A stretch of DNA of 64,000 nucleotides from Sphaerochaeta associata. Lineage in GTDB: Bacteria > Spirochaetota > Spirochaetia > Sphaerochaetales > Sphaerochaetaceae. Under the pieces are notes generated by a model. It was not told the origin of the DNA, did no database searches, and worked only from the letters and a program-made list of their open reading frames with translations. Positions 62,848 through 64,000 of this stretch are shown here, one piece after another. The stretch lies in contig NZ_CP094929.1 of NCBI RefSeq assembly GCF_022869165.1, positions 2,728,001-2,792,000 of the forward strand. Direction: 5' to 3'. The stretch's first letter is position 1; the number at the start of each line of letters is the position of its first letter. Made by a program: the position numbers and the translations under genes.

Positions 62848-63659
62848 AATTGCTTAGCCTCCTCTGTAATGAGAGAAGTAAAAAAAACATTCTCAATCAC
62901 TGTATGTAAAGCAATAAAAACCTCTTTGCTCTTTGGCACAATCGCGTCCTTAGCACCATTTTGAAACACAATGAAATGGTCCAGATCAGCATAGGTAACC
63001 AAGGGCCCAGAAGAGACATAATCTATTACTCCGCGAGGATCGCGAATAATATCTTCTGGATACTTTCTCCCAGCTGCATTCTGGTATATTCGTACAAGTA
63101 AGTTACTTGTCATTTTCACTTCAGGAAGCCTTACCATCCTTTGGAGAGCCCAAGTCAACAATCCATTATCCGCCCAATGTACATCATCCGGGAATGGACA
63201 TCCTTGGAATTCCGGCTTGATTGCAGCTTGCCAGGTCAACTCAGGCTTCTCTTCAATGGTATTAATAAATCGAAGACCCAATCCATTGATCAAGGAAAAA
63301 TCAACAAGTTCATCAATCTTGTTCATGAGTTGCATGAAGGTAGCGAGTAAATCCTCGAATGAATAATCAGCCAAATCAAACACTTGAAAGGTAAGTTTCT
63401 CCGTATCAATAAACAGTGTTCTTTGATAATCAGCCGAAGCGAATACCCATTGCACAACAATAGTTTTCTCAACCTCTCCGTTTTGGCCAATTTTCAGCAT
63501 ATCTCCCCGCATTTTTGTAATCTGCGGGAAACCGACTTTTCGGCAATAATCTTGTATTGCTGGAATATACTTATCAATTTCCAAAATTGGTGCATACTGC
63601 ATTTGGAAGAGAACCACTGACAAAGGTCCGTTGGGAAGTTCTTGTTTAATTGTAGCCAT
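62838..63659 (-). CDS. TIGR04255 family protein
   Basis: 273 aa. PLSVVLFQMQYAPILEID, FPQITKMRGDMLK, VVQWVFASADYQRTLFIDTE and FIVFQNGAKDAIVPKSKEV are characteristic of TIGR04255, a sporadically distributed family of unknown function often beside HTH genes on mobile regions. Alternating beta strands suggest a two-lobed fold. GGGAG...AAGG precedes the ATG. First gene of the three-gene unit. Confidence 0.85.
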   Translation of the reverse strand: MATIKQELPNGPLSVVLFQMQYAPILEIDKYIPAIQDYCRKVGFPQITKMRGDMLKIGQNGEVEKTIVVQWVFASADYQRTLFIDTEKLTFQVFDLADYSFEDLLATFMQLMNKIDELVDFSLINGLGLRFINTIEEKPELTWQAAIKPEFQGCPFPDDVHWADNGLLTWALQRMVRLPEVKMTSNLLVRIYQNAAGRKYPEDIIRDPRGVIDYVSSGPLVTYADLDHFIVFQNGAKDAIVPKSKEVFIALHTVIENVFFTSLITEEAKQLWS

Positions 63660-63899
63660 TGCCTTACTCCCTACTATTACTTTACGCTAAACTTTACACA
63701 ATTACAAGGAAAATGCATATCTTCTCACCAAACCGCACCTATGACCTACGGGCACTCGTGTCATGATCAATGCACCACCGAAAACATCATCATAGGTACC
63801 ACGGTGAACTGTCCTTTTTGATGGTATTCCGTCAGAAATCCATCTTATTACGATAGATATTTTCTTTCTTCCAGCTTCCCATCCGGTTACAATTGCTCC
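63660..63899. other. intergenic, no gene seen
   Basis: AT-rich region shared by the divergent TIGR04255 unit and the partial gene at the window edge. Nothing clear beyond presumed promoters. Confidence 0.4.
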
Positions 63900-64000
63900 A
63901 TGGATTATCAGACAACCAAAGAACGCTGCATCGCCTTTGATAAGAGCTATCAGGAAGTTGAACGCTTTGCCATCGAGTGGGGCATGGCTGCGACGCATGT
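63900..64000 (+). CDS. N-terminal part of an unidentified gene, runs off the window
   Basis: ATG 63900 opens a frame MDYQTTKERCIAFDKSYQEV and continues ERFAIEWGMAATHV to the edge. Composition and codon use look coding and higher GC than the preceding intergenic DNA, but there is no ribosome site and too little sequence for a call. Confidence 0.4.
   Translation, partial: MDYQTTKERCIAFDKSYQEVERFAIEWGMAATH

Noticed and set aside
63001-63020. GGGCCCAG-like string as a second attachment site for the tRNA
   Set aside because: Only about 8-9 bases match the tRNA 3' end and it lies inside the TIGR04255 coding sequence; expected by chance.

Overview
The window looks like a chromosome segment of a free-living, fermentative spirochaete, most like Sphaerochaeta. 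This is an inference. It rests on a class I (archaeal-type) lysyl-tRNA synthetase, a Rex-linked electron-bifurcating-type [FeFe] hydrogenase operon, many sugar or polyol ABC transporters, spirochaete-style lipoproteins and outer-membrane beta proteins, and mid-range GC. No flagellar or rRNA gene is present and no database search was possible.

Layout. 1-7.2 kb: the N-terminal ~90% of pepT, then lipoproteins and membrane proteins of unknown role, including an inner-membrane anchor / Pro-rich linker / beta-domain protein. 7.4-13.3 kb: the hydrogenase operon (NuoE-like, small ATPase, thioredoxin-like Fe-S protein, HydB, HydA) on the minus strand, divergent from rex with a good candidate Rex operator between them. 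13.3-25.8 kb: mostly housekeeping (EEP-family lipoprotein, an MFS-HEAT fusion, ClpP-like protease, era, Fe-S flavoprotein, lysS, RlpA-like protein, phytoene-desaturase-like oxidoreductase, outer-membrane protein), interrupted at 17.3-19.3 kb by a decayed AAA ATPase/TOPRIM pair. 25.95 kb: a CAU tRNA with its own promoter and terminator.

26-38 kb is accessory: a membrane-anchored DUF4041/GIY-YIG protein, a Fic enzyme with TCTCCCA repeats around its promoter, nagA, decayed dispersed repeats, small conserved genes (RpoA-CTD-like, VF530, YwbE), and a complete IS1595-like element with perfect 26-bp ends and an 8-bp target duplication but a dead transposase. 38.5-49.4 kb: a polyol/pentitol operon (alditol dehydrogenase, binding protein, two permeases, two ATPases, a 38-aa membrane protein, L-ribulose-5-P/L-xylulose-5-P 3-epimerase, FGGY kinase) divergent from a ROK repressor. 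50-51.4 kb: an alpha/beta-hydrolase lipoprotein. 52-60.8 kb: a ribose/galactofuranose-type ABC operon facing a sensor-lipoprotein / YesM kinase / YesN regulator operon.

61.3-63.7 kb: a tightly packed three-gene operon (TIGR04255 family, HTH protein, and a Cys-motif protein broken by a +1 shift in an A5 run). Together with the DUF4041 membrane protein, this is the best candidate for an undescribed, possibly defence-related system. That role is inferred from context only; nothing in the sequence proves it.
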